This document shows positions 12,115 to 22,412 of a stretch of 50,136 nucleotides of DNA, one piece after another (within the stretch, counting starts at the first letter, position 1; each line of letters opens with the position of its first letter). A program made the position numbers and the translations under genes. Source of the DNA: Cylindrodendrum hubeiense (taxonomy: Eukaryota; Ascomycota; Sordariomycetes; Hypocreales; Nectriaceae); assembly GCA_014621425.1 (NCBI GenBank), contig JAANBB010000299.1, forward strand, positions 1 through 50,136, written 5' to 3'. The notes under the pieces are model-generated. The model had not been told where the DNA came from. It saw only the letters and a program-made list of their open reading frames with translations, and ran no database searches.

Positions 12115-12279
12115 ATGTGCGACTTCACCAAAAACTACTACATTTACACATCCTGTGTGGATCCTGGAACTCACTTCTGCAAGACTTCCACCGATGGAAA
12201 CCGGAAACAGTCTTGCTCCAAAGGCCCTCATGAGCGTTACATTGTAATCCCTGAGAGCTGCCCGCTGTGTTGCGGCTGA
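12115..12279 (+). CDS. Small cysteine-rich conserved fungal protein, 54 residues
   Basis: Single-exon frame of 54 codons. It begins MCDFTKNYYIY and carries seven cysteines, at residues 2, 14, 22, 34, 49, 52 and 53. The distinctive middle reads KGPHERYIV, and the end is a CPLCCG tail containing a CxxC pair. There is no signal peptide or membrane segment, so a cytosolic or nuclear protein is expected; the spaced Cys and His residues would suit zinc binding (inference). From memory it resembles a family of tiny uncharacterised Pezizomycotina proteins with the same layout (MC.F start, D-PG near residue 16, GPHERYIV, final CP-C); this could not be searched here. The ATG has a CT-rich leader of about 400 bp with a TATA-like site. 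It is the only supportable gene between 5.05 and 14.7 kb. Confidence 0.7.
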   Translation: MCDFTKNYYIYTSCVDPGTHFCKTSTDGNRKQSCSKGPHERYIVIPESCPLCCG

Positions 12280-14745
12280 GCTAGGCTCGGGGATTTTCGA
12301 CATGGCGGCCGCTCTCCTGCCGGGCTCGATAAGAACTTGCACTTCTTAACTCGTCCTTCTTACTCTGGGTTGCGCTCATGCGCTCCTTAACTACAGGGAG
12401 TCACTCGGTGTTGAATTATCCCTTTTAGCATGGTGGTATTCCTTGGGAATCCTCGAGGCGTCGCGAGGGCCTGTTTGGCTACACCGGTTTTGGATTGGCC
12501 TAGCGAATACCTTCATCCTTCCGGTCGGTCCGCACGGGTCTCGGCCACATCCCCAAGCGAGGAAATGTTGGTGATTACGGTGACCCCTGATTGAGCACGT
12601 CGTAGGCCGTGACAGTCAAGGAGGGGGTTTGAAGAATAGGTTACACGGGGTGTGGATCAAAGGCCAAGAGCGCCACGCGGAGAGTTCAAGCTGCAGCTTT
12701 GACCTCTCTTCAGAAAGCCCAGGAGAGGGGCCTGCGGTCTCTCACCGTTTTCGCCCCGCTCGGACACTACCCACAGTGTGGGCATGGCGAGACTTTTTTC
12801 TTTTACTTTGGAAGACGATGGGAGTAAACTTGGCATTTTTCTGGTACAGGACGATTTTGCGGCATTTCAAGAGGTTTTTGTTGATATATTCATACCCAAC
12901 GGCGGGCGTTAGGGAGTGTTGTTGCGCGTCGATTGACGGACTTTCCCAAGGTGGAAAAGTTAGGGATAATTGCATCAATTCATCTGAAACAGCTTCCCTG
13001 ACACAACGCGTGATAAGCCTGGACAAGAATCCCAACGGCATCACCTTGAGCGTTGGCTGCCATCCGCCGTCCTGAACGAGTAATACCTGGATGGCCTTTA
13101 CTCACTGTGTCCGAGTACGTAGCCGATGGGATCAGCCGTCGTACGATCCGATCCATAGGGGTTGGGTTGTGCATGTTGATTTCCTAGTCATTTTGCGACG
13201 ACGTCAAAGAGCTGTCAGAGTTGCGTATGTGCAGAGGAAGCGCGGAGCCAGGCCCGTTAGTTAGCCCATGGTTGGCAGCGATAGGGTGAGATTGAATGGG
13301 TCCATATCAACACGGCTAATATACCCTCCTCTGAAGAGTGACAGCTCGACAACGGTCCGCAGATCCCCGCCACTGACGGTGTCCGACCGTCAACGGCTTG
13401 AGAAAAGAGAGAAAAGGGAGGGAAGAGAGAACAGGCGAAATGGGACAACTCGGTGTCGGAAATGACCGGGGCAGCACATGGCTTCCGATTCCAAGCATGG
13501 TGGAGATTTCTGATGTTCCTCCGTCTGACCAAGGCGTCGGGCCAATTTCGAGAGGCGGCAAGTTGAGCGCCGCTCGGTAAGGCGCCAGGCCAGTTGGAGA
13601 AGTGGGCGTCGAAACTCAAAACCGCAAGGACTCCATAACGAACCCATATACGGAGCAGATCTCAGCAGGATCCCTGCTGGCATATTCCACAGCCTGGCAC
13701 ATGGGCCAACCCCGCGGGGGGTTAGCTGTCAAATCGCCGCGGTGACATTCTTATTCTGAGCTCTTGCGGTCGGACATTGGCTCTTGGCATTGCCGGCGGC
13801 GGCGGCGGGGGTTTCGCGGATATACCGAGAGACATTGGTGGGATTTACATAAGGACTCGCATGGCGTGGACTTCGGCGGCCATATGGCGATCGACGCCCT
13901 GTCGCAGTGGACGGGCTGAGACGCGGCTGATTGGGCGTACGCCCGGGTCAACACGTGGAGGCTGATCAACACCCACTCCTCTGAGCAATAGGGACGACAG
14001 AGAGACATACCAAGACGATGATTCTGCAACACAAGACGGAAATAGGCTGAACCTCTGGGTCAGCCATTGGGATGATGACCCGGTATCAAGTCCAGACCCG
14101 CTGGACATGTGTTTCTGGAACACGGGAAGAAGAAAGTTGGGCTGTAGGGCTTGTACCACAGGGCGTCTGAGCTTCTGTGCCGTCTTAGTCGGAGGTGATC
14201 TCCCTGGCGGCAGCTAGTGATTGGTTCGAGTCACGAGGAACGTGTCTCGCCCAGGATTAGGGATGTCACGGGGCGATGAGGCCCCAACAGACAGTTGCGC
14301 ACATGGAGTGCGGGTCCCTCTTGGCTGAGTGATGGGCCGATTTTCCTGCTGTATGTATCAGAATGTCACTACCCGCTGTTCCGGAGACCCGGTCCTGGCT
14401 GGCCGGAAATCCGGACTGGAGACCGCAGTGCTCCGTCTCCGCGGCTCGGGGGGTGGGCGGTGTGCGGTGTGGGCAAGACTCGGCCGAGAAAGTGGACGAG
14501 TCCGGCGACGGTGCCCGGGCGAGAGTGGAGTTGACCCCAGGTATATGGGGCCCCGCTTTTGCCGAGGCTCCCTTACCTCAGCTCATGTGGGAGGCTGGAA
14601 GCTCGGTACAACGTCACATAAGACATCCACGGCAACCGACGCTGGTGATGATGTTTTGATCTTTACAACATCTGATCTTGATTTGATTCGTACCCGCACA
14701 ACTTCATCCTTGTAACAGAACGATACGTCGCCTTTATTTGCAACC
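12280..14745. other. Intergenic region
   Basis: About 2.5 kb with no supportable gene. The first few hundred bases are the likely 3' end of the small cysteine-rich gene, and the last few hundred the promoter of the dienoyl-CoA reductase gene. Short open frames (for example 12629-13075 and 14329-14715) lack domain resemblance, and I rejected them. A GGC-rich run lies near 13790-13815. Confidence 0.5.
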
Positions 14746-15867
14746 ATGTCTGTCCCAGAATCCAAGTACTTGAGCCCCGTGTGGCGGGATGGAATATTCA
14801 GTCAGTCCCCACGGCCCCCGCAACATCAATGAGAGAACCCAGTCCGCTGACCTGATGTGAATTGAAGATGGCCGCGTCGTTTTTGTGACGGGCGGCGCAG
14901 GCACCATCTGCAGCATGCAGACGAGAGCGCTGGTCCGACTGGGTGCAAATGCGTGTATCATCGGGAGGAACGTGGAGAAGACCGAGGCAGTAGCCAAAGA
15001 CATTGCCACGGTGAGAGCTGGCGCAAAGGTCATCGGAATCGGAGGCTGCGACGTTCGCAAGGTATGTGCACCCGCGATGGAAGCCCTGAGTCTACTATGC
15101 TGATGCGACGACCACTGCCTAGGTTGAGAACCTCCAAGCTGCAGCGGATCGCTGTGCGAAGGAACTGGGAGGCATCGACTATGTCATGTAGGACTCACCT
15201 TTGATGACGATTGCCTCTGAAGAAACCCGCTAATTGCCCTGATGATAGTGCGGGAGCTGCAGGCAATTTTATTGCACCCATCGAGGGCCTGAGTTCCAAC
15301 GCCTTTAAGACGGTCATGGACATTGACGTGCTGGGCACATTCAACACGATCAAGGCGACGATGCCACATCTGCTGCGCAGCTCCAGCCCGCGCATCATCT
15401 ACGTGTCGGCTACATTCCACTACACCGGAATGCCGCTGCAGGCGCACGTCTCGGCGGCCAAGTCGGCCGTGGACTCGCTCATGGCGAGCGTGGCCCTCGA
15501 GTACGGCCCGCGCGGCGTGACCAGCAACGTCATCGCCCCCGGCGGCATCGCAGACACTGAGGGCCTCGCGCGGCTGGGCAGCGGCGCTGACGCCGAGCAG
15601 GCCAGCTATGCCAAAGGCATCCCCTCCGGACGGGTGGGTACAGTGAGAGACGTGGCGGACGCGACTGTGTTCCTGTTCAGCGACGCCGGGAGCTACATCA
15701 ACGGCCAGCAGCTGCCGGTGGACGGTGCCGCGTGGCGAAGACAGGGAGCCATCAGCGTCGGCATCGACAAGGGCATGGAGTATCCCGACTATCTCCTCAA
15801 GGGCCAGATGTCGCAGCATCTCAGAGATCCCCGCAAAGAGGGCGGCTCCGACAAGGCTAAGTTGTGA
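14746..15867 (+). CDS. SPS19: Peroxisomal 2,4-dienoyl-CoA reductase (SDR family)
   Basis: NADPH-dependent reductase that converts 2,4-dienoyl-CoA to 3-enoyl-CoA, needed to beta-oxidise fatty acids with double bonds at even positions; this is family knowledge for Sps19/DECR2. Exons are join(14746..14800, 14868..15061, 15123..15187, 15249..15867), 310 residues. What shows it: the start (YLSPVWRDGIFNGRVVFVTG), a nucleotide-binding TGGAGTI loop at residues 26-32, an AGAAGNF segment in place of NNAG, and HVSAAKSAVDSL, where the usual SDR active-site tyrosine is absent but the lysine is kept, as in dienoyl-CoA reductases. NVIAPGGIADTEG follows. The last three residues, AKL, form a type 1 peroxisomal targeting signal. 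The three introns are 67, 61 and 61 nt. A tRNA gene begins 36 bp after the stop codon. Confidence 0.93.
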
Positions 15868-15903
15868 AATTGTTCGCAACGATTCCATCCAATTACAGGA
15901 TTC

Positions 15904-15977
15904 GGTTTCATGGTCTAGTTGGTTATGGCATCTCGCTCACACCGAGAAGGTCTCCGGTTCGAGCCCGGGTGAAACCA
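15904..15977 (+). tRNA. tRNA-Val (anticodon CAC), no intron
   Basis: A cloverleaf of 74 nt including the discriminator base A. The acceptor stem GGTTTCA (15904-15910) pairs fully with TGAAACC (15970-15976). The anticodon stem TCTCG/CGAGA encloses the 7-nt loop CTCACAC, giving anticodon CAC. The T arm is TCCGG/CCGGG with loop TTCGAGC. The A box (TGGTCTAGTTGG) and B box (GGTTCGAGCCC) match the internal Pol III promoter. It closely resembles yeast tRNA-Val in the D arm and acceptor stem. A T5 run follows at 15982. The gene is on the same strand as, and 36 bp beyond, the reductase stop codon. Confidence 0.95.
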
Positions 15978-15981
15978 TTCC

Positions 15982-15986
15982 TTTTT
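15982..15986 (+). terminator. Pol III terminator of tRNA-Val
   Basis: A TTTTT run 4 nt after the tRNA 3' end, with a second TTTTT run a few bases later. This is the usual RNA polymerase III stop signal. Confidence 0.75.
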
Positions 15987-17592
15987 GCGTTTTTGTACGC
16001 CGTGGTGGATGCGGTGGATGTCGCATGGAATCCCTTTTTGTTAGTGGTGGGGAAGGGTCGCGACGTGCATGTGGCCCGAGGCGGGGTCTAGTGGAGCTGG
16101 GAATTAGTTGTCCTCGGAGCATAGATAAACATGGGTCAGGGCTTCAAGCACGGGCATCATCTGATACTCTTGGATGGGATAGAGCCAGTTAGACAACTCT
16201 AAGCTTGGGAGCCCAGGTGCAGCCGGAGATGCTCGAATCGCAAATAGAGATTACACGGAGAAACGACAGAGACTTGTGTGCCGTGATCCGAGTCCGCGGA
16301 GGCGCTTGATCGTGGGGCCCAAGAATATTCCGTACTGGGAATAGTGACTCGATGTCGTTGATAGCGATTTTGTAGATCCTGGTCCATCCATCCCTTGCAG
16401 GTATTTTAGGTAATCCGTTTGTGGTTGAAGCCTAGGTCTGTCTACATAGTATGGTGTTGCAACCTCCCGCGAACGGGGTTTAACCTCGGCGTATTGATGG
16501 ACATATTGGACTCTTTGAAAGCACCCGAGCACCCGCCACACCACTCTCACACGGCTCAAAGATGCCGACAGCTCGTACCACACCAACCTAAACGCAGATA
16601 GAATTGGGAATAAAAGTTGACCACCCAGGCTGCGCTACCCCAGCGTCACATCGCATCCACCCGCAGCCAGGGGCGGGCGTGTGAGTGGGCGCCGGCTCCC
16701 GGTCCCTGTCCCATTGGCCCATCCCCCAGAACCTCCGACTGGGCGACGGAGCGGGATGGGAACAAGCCGGCCGACGCCCTATCCATGACGGCCGACGCCC
16801 GTAGGGCAGAATGGGGCAACTTTGCCGGCCAACGGCGAGTGGACGACCAGTGCGGAATCGTAAGCACGGCGCTGGACGAATCGGCCCGTGGGTGGTCTTT
16901 TGGGATTGCTGCAGCTGATGTTCCCCAGGACCAGCGGGTTCGCAGTAGCGGCCGCTCATGGCAAGCTCTCAAGCTCCCAAGCTTTCCAGCTACGAGATAC
17001 AGCTACAGACGTCTCGGCGCTCTCATAGCCAAGCAGACTCGATGGAGTAAAATAATTCGAAAACAGACGTTTCAACCATCCATCCGATAGCCATTGACGG
17101 TGTCATCCGCCGAGGTAGGCCATTGCGTCCAACCACAATCGTGGTGAGCAGTTCCCTGGCTCTATCTAGCTGCAGCTCCCCCTGCTCTGCGGGGCGCTCT
17201 CCCACAGGCGGGCGGGGTCGGAGTTGCGTGAGGGTGGACTCCATCTCCATATCCGAGGGGACTTTTTTCCTAGTGCACAGTAGTCATGGATGCAATGGTA
17301 AGTCGCGGTGGTGCTTCCTGACTGGCCTGTTTTGCCTATCCGTGCTGTGTTTCCCCCCGCGACGGACCATGTATGGCCTGGCCAGGAATGGATCATCGCA
17401 AGAGCAAGGGCTGCTGCATTGGGCGGGTGCTTTTATATAACTCGCGTCTTGTCCCCCCGCTTGTCTCTGCTATTCCGTGAAGCTCTGTCCTGGCTTGTTT
17501 TGCTCTGGTGTATATTCCGAATCGTGAGCTGTAGCTTTACATGGGTTGTACCTCGCTGTAGTATCTATCTATCATCAACACCAACTGCCACC
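15987..17592. other. Intergenic region, promoter of the phosphatase-like gene
   Basis: About 1.6 kb without a supportable gene. Open frames at 16251-16586, 16588-16959 and 16617-17090 overlap on opposite strands and resemble nothing. The last 160 bp contain a TATA-like TATATAA and a pyrimidine-rich leader that fit the gene starting at 17593. Confidence 0.5.
17434..17440 (+). promoter_or_regulatory. Candidate TATA box of the phosphatase-like gene
   Basis: TATATAA about 150 bp upstream of the ATG at 17593. A TC-rich leader lies between, and the start codon has a strong context (GCCACC before ATG). Confidence 0.4.
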
Positions 17593-19073
17593 ATGCAGTC
17601 CAAGCTCTCCATCCTCCTCGCCCTCACCTCCATCTCCCTCACCACCGCAGAGGATGTCCTGGGCGTCTACATTTTCCACCGCCATGGCGACCGTACCGCC
17701 AAGGCCTGGAAGCCCGTCAACATGACCGCCCTCGGCGCCGACCAGGTCTATTCGTCCGGCTCCTACTACCGCAAGCGCTACGTCGACAGCGACGCCGACG
17801 ACAAGATCCAGGGCCTCAGCTCCGATACGGCCGTTCTCTCACAGATCGAAGTCACGGCCCCCGTCGATAACGTCCTGCAGAACTCTGCCCTCGTCTTCCT
17901 CCAGGGCCTGTACCCGCCCACCGGCAGCGTTGAGCTGCTTGCCAATGGATCCCGCGTCGAGGCTCCCTTTGAAGGATACCAGTATATCCCCGTCAACTCC
18001 GTCGAGAGCGCCGCCAGCGCAGAGGATTCCGAGAACAGCGCTTGGCTCCAGGGAAACAGCGGATGTACCAATGCCGAAGTCAGCTCCAACGACTATTTGT
18101 CTTCCTCTGAGTATACCGACATCTACAGCAGCTCCGAGGCGTTCTACACCAAACTGTTGCCCGTCATCAACGGCACATATGCCAAGGCCGAAGCCAACTT
18201 CAAGAATGGCTATTCCAGTACGGCCACCTCTCTCGATTCTCTCTCCTGTTTTCGCTCACTAACCCTGCGCCTCCAGTCTTTGATCTCATTAATGTCGCCC
18301 AAATCCACAACTCATCCATCACCTCGGAGAGCCTCCTCACTGAGTCTACCGTGGATGAGCTGTATAATCTGGCTTCCATCCATGAATGGAATCTTGCCTA
18401 TAACAGCAGCGAGCCCGTCCGTTCCATCGCTGGCTCGGTCCTCGCCGGCCAGATCCTTGAGGCACTGACACCCCTTGCCGAGGGCGAGTCGGGCAACCCC
18501 AAACTCAACATCCAGTTCGGCGCCTACGGCACTTTTATGGCCTTCTTTGGTCTCGCCAAGTTGTACAAGGCCAGTTCGGACTTCATGGGCATCTGTGACT
18601 ATTCATCCTCCATGGCCTTTGAACTGGTTACCAACGCCACCGACCCGACGACCGACGACGTGAGCGTTCGCTTCTATTTCTCCAACGGCACCGCCGGCGA
18701 GAACGCGCCAGCCCTGTTCCCCCTTTTTGGTCAGGAGGATACGACCCTCTCATGGGGTGATTTCAAGGCCGGCATGACCGATTTCGCTATTGAGGATACC
18801 GATCACTGGTGCGAGCTTTGCGGCAACACCGACGGCACCTGCGCGAGCTCCAACAGTACTAGCAGCAGCAGCGACGACGATGCTTCCTCGCAGTCTTCCG
18901 ATGACTCTGATAACGGTATTTCCAGGCCCGTTGCCGGCGTCATCGGTGCCCTCGTCACCCTGGCCGTGGTGCTGGGCATCCAAGCGGCCGCTCTCGTGTT
19001 TGGTGGGCTGCGCTTGGTGAAGAAGTCGAGTCTGGTGCCCGCCGAGTCAGCGGCTGGTGGTGTGAAGGCATGA
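17593..19073 (+). CDS. Histidine acid phosphatase-like membrane-anchored protein lacking the HD motif
   Basis: Exons join(17593..18217, 18277..19073), 473 residues. Residues 1-19 form a signal peptide. FHRHGDR (residues 28-34) is the RHGxR phosphate-binding and nucleophile motif of branch-2 histidine acid phosphatases. Several N-glycosylation sequons follow, then a Ser/Asp-rich linker (about 400-430), a hydrophobic segment near 433-460 (PVAGVIGALVTLAVVLG...) and a short basic tail, so the protein is probably anchored at the cell surface or in the secretory route, with the catalytic domain outside. Branch-2 enzymes normally carry a C-terminal HD proton-donor motif; the equivalent place here, near residue 288, reads FGAYGTF, with no HD. 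The enzyme may use another residue, or may have lost phosphatase activity. The single 59-nt intron has a clear CTAAC branch site. The gene is convergent with the MFS transporter gene. Confidence 0.85.
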
Positions 19074-19398
19074 TATGGGTGAACAATGATGGCATTTAGC
19101 TAGACAATATGGCGACACGGGATTGATGTCTTGGTTAACACGCTATTGAGCACGAGTAATTCGAAATATGATTCATGAATCCACAGAGATGTAACCTCCC
19201 ATCATCAGCGAATTATATTAATATCGAGAATAGACCAGGGATCTTCTCGCCCCTCGAAAATGCCATTCAAATGAGAACCCAGTGAAATTATTAATAACCC
19301 CCCACTCATTGATGCATTATATGCCTTGGTCGGCAACCAGAACAGATATGCTACAGGAGAGAATATACTCTCTAAGATCAAAGTCTTGCGATGCAATA
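19074..19398. other. Convergent 3' intergenic region
   Basis: An AT-richer spacer between the stop codons of the phosphatase-like gene and the minus-strand transporter gene. It is expected to hold both polyadenylation regions. No gene is seen. Confidence 0.6.
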
Positions 19399-21495
19399 TC
19401 ACCGGAGACGCGTGAGAGCAAGAAGATCATGGCAGTGGTAAAACGCGCGTACTCGCTTGCCATATATATCTGTACCATATTAGTTCATGTTCAGGCGAAG
19501 GGCTTGTGGGACTAAGGGCTTACACATGGGAACACTCAACAAGCAGACGGCCACCTGGATCGACGCGATGGCCAGCAGCGTGGGTCTGATACCTCCCTCG
19601 ATGATCCAGTCGTATGCGTAAAAAGTCAACATAAAGCTGAAAAAATTCTTGAAGATGATCATGATGGTGAACCCTTCGACTGTCAAGTCACCTGAACACC
19701 AATGTTAGTTTCACGAACCTAGATGCGCATCTGAGGGAGCACACGTACGATAGGCGTCGACAATATAGAGCGAACTGGCAACAGCGCCAATCACCATTCC
19801 CGCCACCTCGAAACCGAAAAACACCAGGGGCACATGATATGTGTACTTTCCTGAGATAACATCCCCGGCAGTCAAACCAAATCCATACAAGCCGATTCCG
19901 CCAATGATCATCATTGGGAAAACCATGAGAATGCGAAACTCGGGCTCATAAATGCCTTTGTTGAGCCTTGTCAGGTATTTGACGCTCGAGTCGGCAAGCA
20001 GACCTGCAATAATGAATCCGCATAGTGCACCAACGAATGCGCCCGTGTATGTGTATCCGGCCATGACCTCACCCCAGTAATATGGAGGGCCAATGAATAT
20101 CGCTGCCACAATAACACCGATAAAGACAGTCCATCCGATCATGGTACCCTGAATCAGACAACCCCAGATAAATGCGGGATGAGTGAGCAGGGGAAACGGC
20201 CTGAGCAGGAGAACCCAGTAGCGCTCATCTGTCTTTCGTCCGTCAAATAGCGAGAGTGACTCGACAAAGCTCTTCTTGGGCGTGTTGGCGTTGCCGATGG
20301 GCTGAAGGGCTCCCGATGTTGGGAAGGGAATAAAGCCACGGGACGGCTCGCTGCTTCGTTCTGGACTCGGCGAATATGGTTGCGCCAACGACGGTTCTGG
20401 TTTGGATTCCTCTACAACGGTGGTGTCGGTGTTGAGGCTTGCATCGCGACGGTACGTTGTCTCGGGGCAGAAGAAGAAGACTGCCAACAAGGTAGGGGCC
20501 AGGAAGATGGCTACGAAAAAGAATGTCCACTTCCAACCTAAGGATTCCGTAATCTTCCCTACTAAGATGGGAGTGAAGAAGGCACCGCCGAAAATGGCCA
20601 GGTTAGTGAATGCCATTCGAACGCCTCGTTGGTGAACAAAGTAGAGATCACCAACAGCGGCATTGAGCAAACTCTCAAAGGGAGCACACCCCACACCTTG
20701 GACAACTCTGGCTCCGATGAAACTACCATAGTTGGTACCGACCGAGCCAGCCCAGGCGCTGGACGCAATGATGATGCATATTCCAAGAAGGAAGAGATGT
20801 CGCTTGCCCCAAATGCGACCAGAGGGGACAAAGAAGATGGCGCCGGCGCCAGCTCCAAGGAGAAAGTAGCCGGTTAGGAGAGCAACATCAGTGAAGTCTC
20901 TGGAAAAGAGTAGAGAAATGGTGATGGTGTTGGCGGCGAGGATTGGGCCCAGGGCGGTAGCAAGGATACCGGCGAAGCAAAGGGTAAAGGTAATCAGATC
21001 ACGTCTCCATAGCGGCCAATTCAGCGGGTCGTTGGGGTCGTCAGAAGGCTGAGGAATCTAAGAAGGTGTGAGCAATCGAAGACGACCAGAAGGAGGCAAA
21101 TATTTGGCAAATATTTGCCCACAAGAGAAGGGCGATGGGATGGGCGAACGTACGAGGATGATGGGTTGCTTGCCGCTGGTATCACACTTGAGGCCTACAT
21201 GGTCACTGGTGGCGAGTTGAGGACGGGATGGGTCATCGAAATACCGAGTCGTGCCTTGCCATTGTCAGTTCCATCAACCTCCTACGCAGGCTCGACGATT
21301 GCTCGATGATCGCTCGATGGTTATGCCATTATTGCCCCGGTAGCCATTGAATCTGACCTATCGTGGACTGCGGAGATGGACACCCGAAGTGGTGGGGTGT
21401 TATGGAGCACCGGGGAGGGAGAGATGGATCGCGTGGATACTGTACTTACCAGGGACATGCTCGACGCCCTTGACGTCGAGGATTCCAAGCGGCAT
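19399..21495 (-). CDS. MFS transporter, DHA1-like
   Basis: Exons complement(join(19399..19469, 19524..19691, 19749..21057, 21154..21254, 21450..21495)), 564 residues. This is a major facilitator multidrug/proton-antiporter-type carrier of the plasma membrane; the substrate cannot be read from sequence. Family marks: an N-terminal MPLGILDVKGVEHVPGT, then IPQPSDDPNDPLNWP before the first membrane helix, motif A-like PSGRIWGKRHLFL between helices 2 and 3, GARVVQGVGCAPFESL, a cytoplasmic central loop of about 100 residues rich in Ser and Pro, and six further helices ending VPMYIYGKRVRAF. The first intron is long (195 nt); the others are 96, 57 and 54 nt. Reading through the last intron would give a false C-terminus. 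A divergently transcribed Zn2Cys6 regulator lies 3.75 kb upstream and could control it (inference only). Confidence 0.9.
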
Positions 21496-21901
21496 CCTGG
21501 CAGAGTTTGAATGGGGCGTGGAGCTGCTCGAGGAAAGCGCTGTGCCTTGCCCACCCTTACAGCATGGTCAGCCGGGTGAGCGGCGAGAGGGCGATGTGAG
21601 TAGCAATTCGGTAGTGGCGGGTCGCGAGTGGCCGCCCAGGTACCGATGAGCGACGAGGGGAATTGACCACCGAGGCGTCGGTAGTATACACAGTGTTACT
21701 GGTGCTACGGTGTGACGGAATGGCGGACCGGAAAAGCAGGTCGTGGTGGCGGCCAGTCGCGCTGATGCGATGCGATGAGAAAGACGGGAAGGGTGCTTGT
21801 TGTCGGCAGATCCTCTGAATGTTTCTGTGATTCCGCGCCAGCTGTTGTGGTAATTCCCCCAACCAGGTTAGAGGCGTGACAGGAGGCTGCCTGCCCAGTG
21901 T

Positions 21902-22083
21902 TAGGTAGGCTGCCCTGCGGCATAGCGCTACCTACCAAGGTACCTAACCTAGGTAGGTACCTAAGGTTGGTAGGTAGGATAGTGGATGTTGCATGTACGA
22001 GTACCACGGGTCCTAAGTACCTAGGTACCTACCTAGGTAATATACTGAGATAGCGAGGTATAGTACTTAAGGTAGGTACCTGG
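21902..22083. repeat. AGGTACCT-type palindromic repeat island
   Basis: A dense series of AGGT and ACCT tetramers joined into palindromes such as TAGGTACCTA and ACCTAGGT, so both strands read almost alike. Similar islands occur in this window at 37441-37650 and 47602-47637. Copies vary in order and spacing, which suggests slippage or expansion of a short palindrome and not a transposable element. All three islands lie outside coding sequence. Confidence 0.8.
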
Positions 22084-22377
22084 CCATGTATGTAATTACA
22101 TGGCAGGTAGGTCAATGAGTCGCCTAGTAGTTGTGCCAATAGCGGTGACCATTGAGTCGTTGTCAAAGAGACAATCGGGGATGCGCTGGAGGGCCACTGT
22201 AATGTCAGGGTTCTTCTTTCCTCAGAGCCTGCAAGTGCTACCTACCTGGGCATGTACCTGCCCAGGGTTTGAACTGGTGAGGGAGGTCCTAGAGGCAGAG
22301 CGACGGCGATCATGGCAGGAGGAGGGAGCCAATCAAGTTGGCTGGAGCAACCTCAGTACCTGAGACCTAGTCCATGC

Positions 22378-22412
22378 TTTTTTCATTTTATTTTTTTCAT
22401 TTTATTTTTCAT
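22378..22412. repeat. T-rich 14-bp tandem duplication
   Basis: About 2.5 copies of a unit close to TTTTTTTCATTTTA. The very low GC contrasts with its surroundings. No function is evident. Confidence 0.6.

Noticed and set aside
14218..14250. Second possible tRNA (GGTTCGAGTC string)
   Set aside because: Only the B-box-like string is present; acceptor, D and anticodon stems could not be formed around it.
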